64,000 nucleotides of DNA. It comes from an uncultured Planococcus sp. GTDB lineage: Bacteria; Bacillota; Bacilli; Bacillales_A; Planococcaceae. The stretch spans positions 620,001 through 684,000 of the forward strand of contig CANLRI010000001.1 of NCBI GenBank assembly GCA_947493585.1. Reading direction: 5' to 3'. The position numbers were made by a program, and so were the translations under genes. The notes below the pieces were generated by a model. That model was given only the letters and a program-made list of their open reading frames with translations, ran no database searches and had not been told where the DNA came from. Each line of letters begins with the position of its first letter. Within the stretch, counting starts at the first letter, position 1. Shown piece by piece: positions 43,602 to 53,612 of the stretch.

Positions 43602-43632
43602 TAAAAAAAACCGCGGTTAAAGTTCCGCGAGT
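43602..43632 (-). terminator. Terminator or attenuator between the SE1832-like and ABC-F genes
   Basis: On the minus strand the stem CGCGG / CCGCG with an 8-base loop is followed by a G and eight T. It overlaps the last codons of the small upstream gene and ends 24 bases before the ABC-F start. Confidence 0.75.
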
Positions 43633-43799
43633 TTTTTGTTTAATTCCGCAAGACGCTGTTCCATTTTTTCAAGCCGTTCTTCGGCTTTGTCGACCATTTT
43701 TGTATGGCCAGTCGTTTCCAGTTTTTCAATATCACCCTGTTGGCGTACGTAATCGCTCTTCAGTTCGGCGATGGCGTATTCGATTTCTTGCTTGTTCAA
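43617..43799 (-). CDS. Small coiled-coil protein, SE1832 family-like
   Basis: A 60-residue, highly charged helical protein: NKQEIEYAIAELKSDYVRQQ, then GDIEKLETTGH and a heptad-rich C-terminus ERLEKMEQRLAELNKKLAEL. The pattern matches the short SE1832-family proteins of Bacilli; no function is known. The start is TTG 43799 (or TTG 43802) a few bases after AGGGTGA; the longest frame from GTG 43808 overlaps that site. Its terminator overlaps the stop codon and stands immediately before the ABC-F gene. Confidence 0.75.
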   Translation of the reverse strand: MNKQEIEYAIAELKSDYVRQQGDIEKLETTGHTKMVDKAEERLEKMEQRLAELNKKLAEL

Positions 43800-43946
43800 C
43801 AAAATCACCCTAGTTTTTCTCTGTATTGTACCACATCTAGAGAAAATTTAAATCGATACGCTCGGCTTCTCGCTTTCATTGCGCACTATTACTCCTATAT
43901 AATAACAAAAAATGAAAAAAGGAAGTGAGATGCCATCGACAGTTTA

Positions 43947-45782
43947 TTGTTTGATCTTATGTTAATTATTTTCCTCGGCGTTCTGTCGCAATGGATCGCC
44001 TGGCGTCTCCGCCTTCCTGCGATTGTGTTGATGTCGATTGCCGGATTATTGATTGGCCCGATATTCGCCGTGATTTCCCCAGAAGAAAGTTTCGGGGATT
44101 TATTCCGGCCGCTTGTATCGCTTGCTGTTGCCATCATCTTGTTTGAAGGCAGCTTAAACTTGAATTTCAAGGAGATCCGCGGTTTTAATAAGCCAGTGTG
44201 GCGAATCGTCACATTCGGCGCTTTGCTTGCCTGGGTGGGAGGCACCTTGGCTTCGCATTATGTCGCGGGACTTTCGTGGGCCGTGTCATTTGTTATCGGC
44301 GGCTTGTTCATCGTGACAGGGCCGACCGTCATCATGCCGCTGCTTCGACAAGCCAAACTGAAAGCCCGGCCTGCAGCTCTATTGAAATGGGAAGGCATCA
44401 TCGTCGACCCGTTCGGTGCGTTGTTGGCTTTGTTTGCATTCCAATTTGTACTATTTGCAGAAGGCGATGTAACGGCCGCTGCATTCGGCTTATTCTTCCT
44501 AGCGGCGCTATTTGCGACTGTACTCGGTGCAGCTGCAGGACTTGGAATGGGCTGGATGTTCGAGCGCGGCCAAATTCCGGAATTCCTGAAATCGCCGATG
44601 GTGTTCGGCGTGGTGCTGTTGACCTTTGTTATCTCGGACATCGTGATGCACGAAACCGGTTTGCTTGCGGTAACAGCCATGGGAATGGTCATGGCCAATA
44701 TGAACATCAGCTCCATCAACGATATGCGGCATTTCAAGGAGACAATGTCCATTCTGTTGATTTCGAGTGTGTTCTTAATGTTGACAGCGTCACTTAGCAT
44801 GGATGTGCTGTTCGAAATTTTTAACTGGTCCATTATTTCGTTTGTGTTGGTCATGTTGTTTGTGGTCCGGCCGTTATCTATTTGGATATCGACCATCGGT
44901 ACCGACTTAAGCTGGCAGGAAAAGGCCTTGGTCGGATGGATTGCGCCTCGGGGGATTGTGGCATTGACCGTATCCGGTTATTTTGCCAGCGTCTTATTGG
45001 ATTCCGGTTTTGAAGATGCGGAGCTGTTGACCGCGTTGACTTTCGCGCTTGTGTTCTCTACGGTAGTGGCGCATGGATTTTCCATTACATGGGTCGGCCG
45101 CAAATTGGGCTTGGCTTCAGCGGAAGAACCAGGAATTATCATCATCGGAGCGAGCAGGTTCACCACGGCGATGGCGAAAGCCCTTTACGATATGGATAAG
45201 AACGTGTTGCTTGTCGACGATTCTTGGGGCCGTTTGCAAAAAGCGCGTCAGTATGGGATTAAAACATACGTCGGGAATATTCTTTCCGAGCATACAGAAT
45301 ACGAAGTGGATTTAACGCCTTATGAGAAAATGATCGTCGCTTCAGAGACGGATTCGTTCAATGCGCTTGTCGTCAACAACTTCGTGCCGGAAATGGGACG
45401 CATCAATTTGTTCCAGACGGCGCTTCACCAAGGGGATCCTGCTGATTTCCATTCCTCATTAAGCGGGCGGATTCTTTTCGCCGAAGATTGGAATATTCAC
45501 GTGCTTGATGAGAAAGAAGAGCAAGGCTACGCCATCCGTTCCACGAAATTGACTGAGCGCTTTACTTATGAAGAATTCAATAAGAGATGGTCAGCCAATA
45601 CGATTCCATTATTCATTGAAACGGCACAAGGATACATTGAGTTCTTCACTTCCGATAAAGTACTGGAGCCGAAGCAAGGCGATACCATTATTAGCTTCAC
45701 TGGGCCGGAGCGTGATTCCGACCGCATCCAGGAGCGCTTGGAAACCAAACGCATCAAAAAGGATTCTCAGACTAAAGAATGA
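43947..45782 (+). CDS. Cation:proton antiporter with TrkA-N-like C-terminus
   Basis: A 611-residue CPA-type antiporter. About twelve transmembrane helices (residues 1-385) include LFEGSLNLNFKEIRG, the ion-binding region VTGPTVIMPLLRQ, and EGIIVDPFGALLALFAF. A cytoplasmic Rossmann-like TrkA-N domain follows (IIIIGASRFTTAMAKALYDMDKNVLLVDDSW) and then a TrkA-C-like tail. It exchanges Na+ or K+ for protons, possibly gated by nucleotides. The start is uncertain: TTG 43947 is 17 bases from GGAAGTGAG (43921-43929), while an in-frame ATC at 43935 sits at ideal spacing. The only nearby ATG (43930) is out of frame and stops after 11 codons. Confidence 0.88.
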   Translation: MFDLMLIIFLGVLSQWIAWRLRLPAIVLMSIAGLLIGPIFAVISPEESFGDLFRPLVSLAVAIILFEGSLNLNFKEIRGFNKPVWRIVTFGALLAWVGGTLASHYVAGLSWAVSFVIGGLFIVTGPTVIMPLLRQAKLKARPAALLKWEGIIVDPFGALLALFAFQFVLFAEGDVTAAAFGLFFLAALFATVLGAAAGLGMGWMFERGQIPEFLKSPMVFGVVLLTFVISDIVMHETGLLAVTAMGMVMANMNISSINDMRHFKETMSILLISSVFLMLTASLSMDVLFEIFNWSIISFVLVMLFVVRPLSIWISTIGTDLSWQEKALVGWIAPRGIVALTVSGYFASVLLDSGFEDAELLTALTFALVFSTVVAHGFSITWVGRKLGLASAEEPGIIIIGASRFTTAMAKALYDMDKNVLLVDDSWGRLQKARQYGIKTYVGNILSEHTEYEVDLTPYEKMIVASETDSFNALVVNNFVPEMGRINLFQTALHQGDPADFHSSLSGRILFAEDWNIHVLDEKEEQGYAIRSTKLTERFTYEEFNKRWSANTIPLFIETAQGYIEFFTSDKVLEPKQGDTIISFTGPERDSDRIQERLETKRIKKDSQTKE

Positions 45783-45932
45783 AATCTTTCATTATAAGCC
45801 CTATCGATACGCAAGGGGAATGTGTCTTTGCTATGATAAACAATAGCTGCAGCATACACTGCACCAGATCAATCAATAGGAAAAGGCAGTGGAAGCTGCC
45901 TGCTTATACGTAGTCAAGGAGGATTCAGGATC

Positions 45933-46502
45933 ATGAAGATTTTATTAGTGGATGGAACAATACTGGGGCGCAAGACCGGCGCTGTATTGGAACAGGTCAA
46001 AGTCTATCTCGAGCGAGAGAATCCAGAGATGGAATTGAGCATTTTGAGCATGAGCGAATATGAGCATCAATTCGTGGATGGCCGCCCGAACGCGGAATAC
46101 AACGACAGCATGCGTGAAATGGTACAGCGTTTTGAAGAAGCGGACGGCTATATCATCGCCTCGCCGATTTTCCAAGGCTCGATTCCAGGCGTATTGAAAA
46201 ATGCATTCGATATGCTGCACCCGCGGACGATGCGCTACAAACCGGTGTCAATCGTCGCAAACGGCGGCACGTATCAGCATCATTTGGTCATCGAAAATCA
46301 GCTGAAACCCATTCTTGATTATTTCCGCTGCCTCGTGACGCCGAACTATGTCTATACGCATACAAGCCATTTCGATGACACGAACGCCATCATTAATGAT
46401 GATGTCCATGACCGCTTGCGTGAACTCGCTCGCGTATTTGTACAATATGCGGAGATGAGCACGCATCTTTCAAAAGAAACACTCGATATCGACGACCATT
46501 GA
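45933..46502 (+). CDS. NADPH-dependent FMN reductase family protein
   Basis: A 189-residue flavodoxin-fold oxidoreductase. The FMN phosphate loop is near the N-terminus (LVDGTILGRKTG, a diverged G-S-x-R-x-x-S position), and the family motif SPIFQGSIPGVLKNAFD follows near residue 77. ANGGTYQHHL is a later FMN-contact segment. Relatives are NAD(P)H-dependent FMN, azo or quinone reductases. A strong CAAGGAGGA site precedes ATG. A terminator directly follows, so the gene is monocistronic. Confidence 0.88.
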   Translation: MKILLVDGTILGRKTGAVLEQVKVYLERENPEMELSILSMSEYEHQFVDGRPNAEYNDSMREMVQRFEEADGYIIASPIFQGSIPGVLKNAFDMLHPRTMRYKPVSIVANGGTYQHHLVIENQLKPILDYFRCLVTPNYVYTHTSHFDDTNAIINDDVHDRLRELARVFVQYAEMSTHLSKETLDIDDH

Positions 46503-46503
46503 A

Positions 46504-46530
46504 AAAACCTCCCTCGGGAGGTTTTTTTTC
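46504..46530 (+). terminator. Terminator after the flavin reductase
   Basis: Stem AACCTCCC / GGGAGGTT with TC loop followed by eight T. Confidence 0.9.
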
Positions 46531-46642
46531 GGCCGGAAAGGACAAACGAATAGAAATGAGTTGCTGGCAGTTCGATGTGCTTCCTCCACAAGAATGGGGA
46601 GAAGATGCTATACTAGACGCTGTAGAAAAGGGGTTTTAGCTT

Positions 46643-48802
46643 ATGAAATCAGTAGTTCTTGCAGAAAAGCCGTCCGTTGCGCGCGATATTGCGCGAGTAC
46701 TCGGATGCTCTCAAAAAGGAAATGGCTTTTTAGAAGGCAAACAATATATCGTCACGTGGGCACTCGGCCATTTGGTGACGCATGCACAGCCGGAACAATA
46801 CAATAACGACTTGAAGGAATGGAAGATGGAAAGCCTGCCAATTCTTCCGGAGCCGTTCAAATTGGTACCAATCAAACAGACCATGAAGCAATACAATGCA
46901 GTCAAAGCGCAGCTGAACCGCAGCGATGTGAAAGAAGTCATCATCGCGACCGATGCCGGACGTGAAGGGGAACTGGTCGCCCGCTGGATTTTGGAACAAG
47001 CGAAAGTCAATAAACCCGTGAAGCGGCTATGGATTTCCTCTGTTACCGATAAAGCGATCAAAGACGGTTTCCAAAACCTGAAAGACGGCAAAGCATATGA
47101 AAGCTTATTCCAAGCAGCGGTCGCCCGTGCGGAAGCCGACTGGGTGGTGGGCATCAATGCGACGCGTGCACTGACCGTGAAGCATAATGCCCAATTGTCG
47201 ACAGGCCGGGTGCAGACGCCGACACTGGCGATGATTGCGCAGCGCGAACAAGACATCCGCAACTTCCAGCCGAAACCTTATTACGGCCTCCAGGCAATCA
47301 GCGACAATGCTTCGTTCACTTGGACGGACGGAAAATCGCCGCAGAGTTTTGACAAAGACCGCATCGACCGTTTATTCGCTAAGCTCGATACGGCGAATAA
47401 AGGCAAAGTGACGGACGTCAAAATCACGCCGAAAAAACAGCCGGCGCCGCCATTGTTCGATTTGACGGAACTTCAAAAAGAAGCCTATAAACGCTATAAC
47501 TGGTCTGCCAAAGAAACGCTCAATACTTTGCAGAACCTTTATGAGCGCTATAAAATCGTCACTTATCCACGGACGGACTCGAAGCATTTGACGAGTGATA
47601 TGAAAGATACCTTAAAAGAGCACATCAAAGCGGTGCAGGTCGGGGAATACCGCTCGCTTGCGAACACGGCATTGAAAAGTGCAGGCGTTCCGCAAAAAGG
47701 CGTCATTGACGATGCCAAAGTGTCGGACCATCACGCCATCATCCCGACGGAAGAAACACCGATGCTTCACGAGCTCAGCGACAAGGAATACAAACTCTAT
47801 GATATGATCGTCCGCCGCTTCCTCGCCGTCTTCCTGCCGCAGCACGAATACGACCGGACGACCGTTACGCTAGATGTCTCTGGTGAAACGTTCCAGGCAA
47901 AAGGCAATACGATCCGCAACGATGGCTGGAAGCGTGTCTATAGCGACGCCGACGAGGAAGGCGAGTCGACTTTGCCGCCATTCGAACAAGGACAGGCGGT
48001 CGAATTGAAAGGCATCACCTTGACCGAAGGCAAAACCAAGCCGCCTGCATTCTTCAATGAAGGAACTTTGCTTGGGGCGATGGAAAACCCGGCCCAGTTC
48101 ATGGCGGGGGAATCGAAAGCGCTGATCCAGACGCTCGGTGAAACCGGCGGCCTCGGAACTGTCGCCACGCGTGCCGACATTATCGACAAATTATTCAATA
48201 GCTTCCTGATCGAGAAAAAAGGCAAGGACTTGACGATTACGTCGAAAGGGCGCCAGCTATTGGAACTCGTCCCAGAAGACTTGAAATCACCGAAATTGAC
48301 GGCGGATTGGGAAACGCAATTGACGAAAATCGCCAAAGGCCAGTTGAAGAAAGAGCAGTTCATGGAAGAAATGGTCGCCTTTTCGAAAAAGTCGGTAGCT
48401 GAGATCAAATCCAGCGACAAGAAATTCAAACACGATAACATCACCGGCAAAATGTGCCCGGACTGCGGCAAGCCGCTTCTTGAAGTGAATGGCAAACGCG
48501 GCAAGATGCACGTATGCCAAGACCGCGAATGCGGCTTCAAGAAAAACGTCTCGATGCAGACGAATGCCCGCTGCCCGAATTGCCATAAACGAATGGACAT
48601 GGTCGGAGATGGCGACAATAAAATGTTTGTCTGCAAATGCGGACACCGTGAAAAATTATCAGCATTTGAAAAACGCAAAAAAGCAGGACAATCGAAAGCA
48701 AACAAGAAAGATGTTAACAAGTATTTGAAGAAACAAGACGAGCCGCCGCAAAACACGGCAATGGCGGATGCCTTGAAGAAACTGCTCGAGCAAAACGACT
48801 GA
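46643..48802 (+). CDS. topB: DNA topoisomerase III
   Basis: A 719-residue type IA topoisomerase that relaxes and decatenates DNA by passing a strand through a transient single-strand break. The Toprim domain opens with VLAEKPSVARDIARVLG and carries ATDAGREGELVARW. The active-site Tyr is in TYPRTDSKHL (about 310). The C-terminal region has a zinc-ribbon pair (CPDCGKPLL with CQDRECGF; CPNCHKRM with CKCG) and a basic tail KKAGQSKANKKD. AAAAGGGG precedes ATG. The ybaK gene follows by 14 bases and may be co-transcribed. Confidence 0.95.
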   Translation: MKSVVLAEKPSVARDIARVLGCSQKGNGFLEGKQYIVTWALGHLVTHAQPEQYNNDLKEWKMESLPILPEPFKLVPIKQTMKQYNAVKAQLNRSDVKEVIIATDAGREGELVARWILEQAKVNKPVKRLWISSVTDKAIKDGFQNLKDGKAYESLFQAAVARAEADWVVGINATRALTVKHNAQLSTGRVQTPTLAMIAQREQDIRNFQPKPYYGLQAISDNASFTWTDGKSPQSFDKDRIDRLFAKLDTANKGKVTDVKITPKKQPAPPLFDLTELQKEAYKRYNWSAKETLNTLQNLYERYKIVTYPRTDSKHLTSDMKDTLKEHIKAVQVGEYRSLANTALKSAGVPQKGVIDDAKVSDHHAIIPTEETPMLHELSDKEYKLYDMIVRRFLAVFLPQHEYDRTTVTLDVSGETFQAKGNTIRNDGWKRVYSDADEEGESTLPPFEQGQAVELKGITLTEGKTKPPAFFNEGTLLGAMENPAQFMAGESKALIQTLGETGGLGTVATRADIIDKLFNSFLIEKKGKDLTITSKGRQLLELVPEDLKSPKLTADWETQLTKIAKGQLKKEQFMEEMVAFSKKSVAEIKSSDKKFKHDNITGKMCPDCGKPLLEVNGKRGKMHVCQDRECGFKKNVSMQTNARCPNCHKRMDMVGDGDNKMFVCKCGHREKLSAFEKRKKAGQSKANKKDVNKYLKKQDEPPQNTAMADALKKLLEQND

Positions 48803-48816
48803 CAGGAGGGGGCAAG

Positions 48817-49305
48817 GTGGCGAAAAAAGCAGCAAAAACCAACGCCGCACGTATATTGGACCGTGAAAAAATCGATTATGAGCCGCTTCAGTACAGCACC
48901 GATGACGGGAAAATCGATGGGGTATCGGTTGCGGCGAAAATCGGAGCACCTGTAGAGACTGTCTATAAGACACTCGTGGCAGCGGGGTCCTCCAAGGATC
49001 ATTACGTATTTCTCGTGCCGGTCGCCGAAGAGCTGGATTTAAAACTGGCCGCAAAAGCCTGCGGCGAAAAGAAAATCGAGATGGTGCCGGTCAAAGAGAT
49101 TTTGCCGCTCACGGGTTACGTGCGCGGAGGCTGTTCCCCGTTCGGCATGAAAAAGCCGTTCAGGACATTCGTCGCCGAACAAGCCTCCCAGTTGAATGAA
49201 ATTATCGTTTCTGCCGGAAAAGTCGGGGCGCAGTTGAAACTGGCACCGGAAGATTTGCTGAAAGCAACACGAGGTGAGTTTGCGGAATTGACGGTGAAGC
49301 CGTAA
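48817..49305 (+). CDS. ybaK: Cys-tRNA(Pro)/Cys-tRNA(Cys) deacylase YbaK
   Basis: A 162-residue YbaK/EbsC-type editing protein. Family elements are VSVAAKIGAPVETVYKTLV (catalytic Lys near residue 52), VPVAEELDLKLAAKACGEK and TGYVRGGCSPFGMKKPF, the Gly-rich GYVxGGxSPxG signature. It hydrolyses Cys mischarged on tRNA(Pro). GTG 48817 follows CAGGAGGGGG at good spacing. It is probably translated from the topB transcript. Confidence 0.92.
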   Translation: MAKKAAKTNAARILDREKIDYEPLQYSTDDGKIDGVSVAAKIGAPVETVYKTLVAAGSSKDHYVFLVPVAEELDLKLAAKACGEKKIEMVPVKEILPLTGYVRGGCSPFGMKKPFRTFVAEQASQLNEIIVSAGKVGAQLKLAPEDLLKATRGEFAELTVKP

Positions 49306-49360
49306 GTGTTTCCTGTTCGCTGCTCCGGCGTATAGGATTCAGAAGAAAGAAGGATAAAGA

Positions 49361-50005
49361 ATGAAAGTATCTATGTATTACCGATGGCTGTTTTTCCTGT
49401 TCGGCATGATGTTGCTGGGCCTCGGAATCTCCATGACCATCAAAGGCTATCGTCTCGGCATCGGGCCGTGGGACGTTTTGCATGTCGGTTTATATGAAAA
49501 CTTCGGACTAACCATCGGTACTTGGTCGATCATTGCGGGGTTTACACTAATCAGCACTACATCCCTCGTGCGCAGAAAATGGCCACAGTTCGGAACGTGG
49601 CTTAACATGCTATTGATTGGTTTGTTTATCGATTTGTTCAATTTCCTTCTCCCCGATATCCATTCGCTAATCGGGCAAATCCTAATTTTTATAGCGGGAA
49701 TCTTTGTGATGGGCTATGGTGTCGGCATGTACGTGTCACCTAAAATGGGCGCCGGCCCACGGGATGACCTGATGCTGATCTTGGTCCAGAAAACAGGATT
49801 CAGCGTTAGCACGATCCGCACATCGATTGAAATGATTGTTGCGCTTCTTGGTTGGATGCTCGGCGGGCCTGTCGGAATCGGCACCGTGGTGAGTGCTTTA
49901 TTGATCGGGAGGATTGTGCAAAAATCACTAGTACAATGTGAATCTTTGTTGAAATGGCTCATTTTGAGACATCAAAAAGACGTACCTCCGATTTTAAAAA
50001 TATGA
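49361..50005 (+). CDS. YczE/YitT-type integral membrane protein
   Basis: A 214-residue membrane protein with five to six helices and the YczE family signatures: GLGISMTIKGYRLGIGPWDVLHVG near residue 20 (key G-P-W-D-V) and the repeated form YVSPKMGAGPRDDLMLIL near 125 (G-P-R-D). In B. subtilis, YczE affects bacillomycin production, but the molecular role is unknown. A 55-base gap separates it from ybaK. A terminator follows. Confidence 0.85.
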   Translation: MKVSMYYRWLFFLFGMMLLGLGISMTIKGYRLGIGPWDVLHVGLYENFGLTIGTWSIIAGFTLISTTSLVRRKWPQFGTWLNMLLIGLFIDLFNFLLPDIHSLIGQILIFIAGIFVMGYGVGMYVSPKMGAGPRDDLMLILVQKTGFSVSTIRTSIEMIVALLGWMLGGPVGIGTVVSALLIGRIVQKSLVQCESLLKWLILRHQKDVPPILKI

Positions 50006-50010
50006 AGTGA

Positions 50011-50041
50011 AAAGGCCTGGCACATGCTTGGCCTTTTTTTG
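50011..50041 (+). terminator. Terminator after the YczE-like gene
   Basis: Stem AAAGGCC / GGCCTTT with a 12-base loop followed by a T run. Confidence 0.85.
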
Positions 50042-50075
50042 TGTGGAATTGACGGCATGCAGGAAAACCTGGTAG

Positions 50076-50104
50076 TTGAACTAGACAATAGCATATGTTA
50101 TAAA
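50076..50104 (+). promoter_or_regulatory. SigA-type promoter of the yrrT-luxS-mccAB operon
   Basis: TTGAAC (50076-50081), 17-base spacer, TATAAA (50099-50104). Confidence 0.65.
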
Positions 50105-50106
50105 TA

Positions 50107-50129
50107 AAACCAAGTAACATTATTGGTTT
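50107..50129 (+). promoter_or_regulatory. Inverted repeat near the operon transcription start
   Basis: AAACCAA and TTGGTTT form perfect 7-base arms around a 9-base spacer, directly downstream of the -10. The homologous B. subtilis operon is repressed by CymR in cysteine-rich conditions; whether this is a CymR site is not shown. Confidence 0.5.
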
Positions 50130-50166
50130 AGTTTAAAATAACATCCAAGAGAGTGAGAGTGCCGAT

Positions 50167-50802
50167 ATGGGAAGAGAATTTGTTGAGATATTTGATGAAT
50201 GGGTGCACACATACGATGACTCGGTAAGTGGACATGATCCGGAATATAAAGCAGTTTTCGAAAATTACCAGGAGATTCTATCGGCGGTCGCGAAGAAAGC
50301 TAAGGGGCCAGTCGTGGAATTTGGCGTCGGCACGGGCAATTTAACTTCAGCACTTCTACAAGAAGGACACACGGTAACAGGCATCGAGCCGAATGGCGCC
50401 ATGCGAAACGTAGCCGCACAAAAATTTCCTGAGCTCGATATAATGGATGGAGACTTTTTGGCATTTGATTTGCCCCAAAAGCCGAACAGCTTCGTCAGCA
50501 GTTATGCCTTCCATCATCTGACGGATGAAGAAAAAGCCCAGGCAATTCAGCAGTATGCTAAGCTATTGCCTTCGGGTGGGAAAGTCGTCTTTGCCGATAC
50601 CGTATTCGAATCAGTTGAGGCAAAAATGGGGCGGATTGTTTACGAAGAAGCGGAAGGCCATGCGAATCTCGTCGAGGACCTGAAGCGCGAACATTATACG
50701 ACTGTCCCTGTATTGGAAAAGATTTTTCAGGAACATGGATTTGATGTTCTATTCACACGCTTAAATGATTATGTATTTTTGATCGATGCGACTAAACGAT
50801 GA
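50167..50802 (+). CDS. yrrT: SAM-dependent methyltransferase YrrT
   Basis: A 211-residue class I methyltransferase. Motif I is [16 protein letters not shown] (about 58-73), motif II/post-I is [14 protein letters not shown], and DFLAFDLP is motif IV. It belongs to the YrrT type that heads the methionine-to-cysteine conversion operon in Bacilli; its methyl acceptor is unknown. It is the first gene of a four-gene operon and makes S-adenosylhomocysteine as by-product. ATG 50167 has a GAGAGTGAGAGTG purine tract upstream. The stop is 13 bases before luxS. Confidence 0.88.
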   Translation: MGREFVEIFDEWVHTYDDSVSGHDPEYKAVFENYQEILSAVAKKAKGPVVEFGVGTGNLTSALLQEGHTVTGIEPNGAMRNVAAQKFPELDIMDGDFLAFDLPQKPNSFVSSYAFHHLTDEEKAQAIQQYAKLLPSGGKVVFADTVFESVEAKMGRIVYEEAEGHANLVEDLKREHYTTVPVLEKIFQEHGFDVLFTRLNDYVFLIDATKR

Positions 50803-50815
50803 GAGGGAGATTCCA

Positions 50816-51289
50816 ATGAAAAAAATGAACGTAGAAAGCTTTAACCTAGACCATACAAAAGTAGCGGCGCCTTATGTCCGCTTGGCCGGTGAAAAAACAG
50901 GATCAAACGGCGACACCATCAAAAAATACGATATCCGTTTCAAGCAGCCGAACAAAGAGCATATGGATATGCCAGGGCTTCATTCACTTGAACACATGAT
51001 GGCTGAGCATAGCCGCAACCATTCAGATCAAATCATCGACATCGGGCCGATGGGCTGCCAAACAGGCTTTTACTTGTCAGTTATCAACCACGATGACTAT
51101 GAAGATATCTTGCGCATTCTCGAAGCGACTTTAACGGACGTCATTGCGGCAGACGAAGTACCAGCATGCAACGAAGTTCAATGCGGCTGGGCAGCAAGCC
51201 ACAGCCTAGAAGGCGCACATGACCTGGCTAAAGAAATGCTCGCGAAAAAAGACGAATGGCGCCAAGTGTTCAAAGAAGAAACCGCATAA
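50816..51289 (+). CDS. luxS: S-ribosylhomocysteine lyase LuxS
   Basis: A 157-residue metalloenzyme that splits S-ribosylhomocysteine into homocysteine and DPD, the precursor of autoinducer-2. Metal ligands are the HxxxH of HSLEH (H56/H60) and the Cys in NEVQCGW (about 128). The substrate region has [10 protein letters not shown] and [13 protein letters not shown] 50816 is supported by GAGGGAG upstream. In the related B. subtilis operon this slot holds mtnN, the nucleosidase one step earlier; here luxS is used. Homocysteine would feed the next two genes. Confidence 0.95.
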   Translation: MKKMNVESFNLDHTKVAAPYVRLAGEKTGSNGDTIKKYDIRFKQPNKEHMDMPGLHSLEHMMAEHSRNHSDQIIDIGPMGCQTGFYLSVINHDDYEDILRILEATLTDVIAADEVPACNEVQCGWAASHSLEGAHDLAKEMLAKKDEWRQVFKEETA

Positions 51290-51300
51290 GGGGAATGGTC

Positions 51301-53366
<2,066 letters not shown>

Positions 53367-53376
53367 ATTTTGGAGA

Positions 53377-53402
53377 AGCGGGCAGTTGCCCGCTTTTTTT
53401 TA
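53377..53402 (+). terminator. Terminator of the yrrT-luxS-mccAB operon
   Basis: Stem AGCGGGCA / TGCCCGCT with GT loop followed by eight T. Confidence 0.9.
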
Positions 53403-53503
53403 ATGGAGTTCTATAGATTTTATTAAAACTAAAAGACTGTCAAATCAGAATATTAATATAATTTACCTATTTAATACATGGCATAAGTGTAACCAACATC
53501 CTG

Positions 53504-53522
53504 TATTTCGGTTAACGAAATA
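53504..53522 (+). promoter_or_regulatory. Inverted repeat upstream of the protease gene
   Basis: TATTTCG and CGAAATA are perfect 7-base arms around GTTAA, 91 bases before the protease start codon. It could be an operator of a growth-phase regulator; none is identified. Confidence 0.4.
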
Positions 53523-53612
53523 AATAGTTTACCCTATTCAGCAAGAACGAAAGAAGTGGTAATCTTTAGAAAGAAAAAATATTCTGATATTTCTGGAAGG
53601 AGTTACATATAC

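Noticed and set aside
47938..49002. 354-codon open frame on the minus strand opposite topB/ybaK
   Set aside because: Composition is that of a shadow of topB and it spans the topB-ybaK junction; no motifs and no start signal.
50006..50166. SAM riboswitch or T-box upstream of yrrT
   Set aside because: The interval is about 125 bases after the previous terminator and holds a promoter and a simple inverted repeat. No multi-helix junction or T-box sequence could be found.
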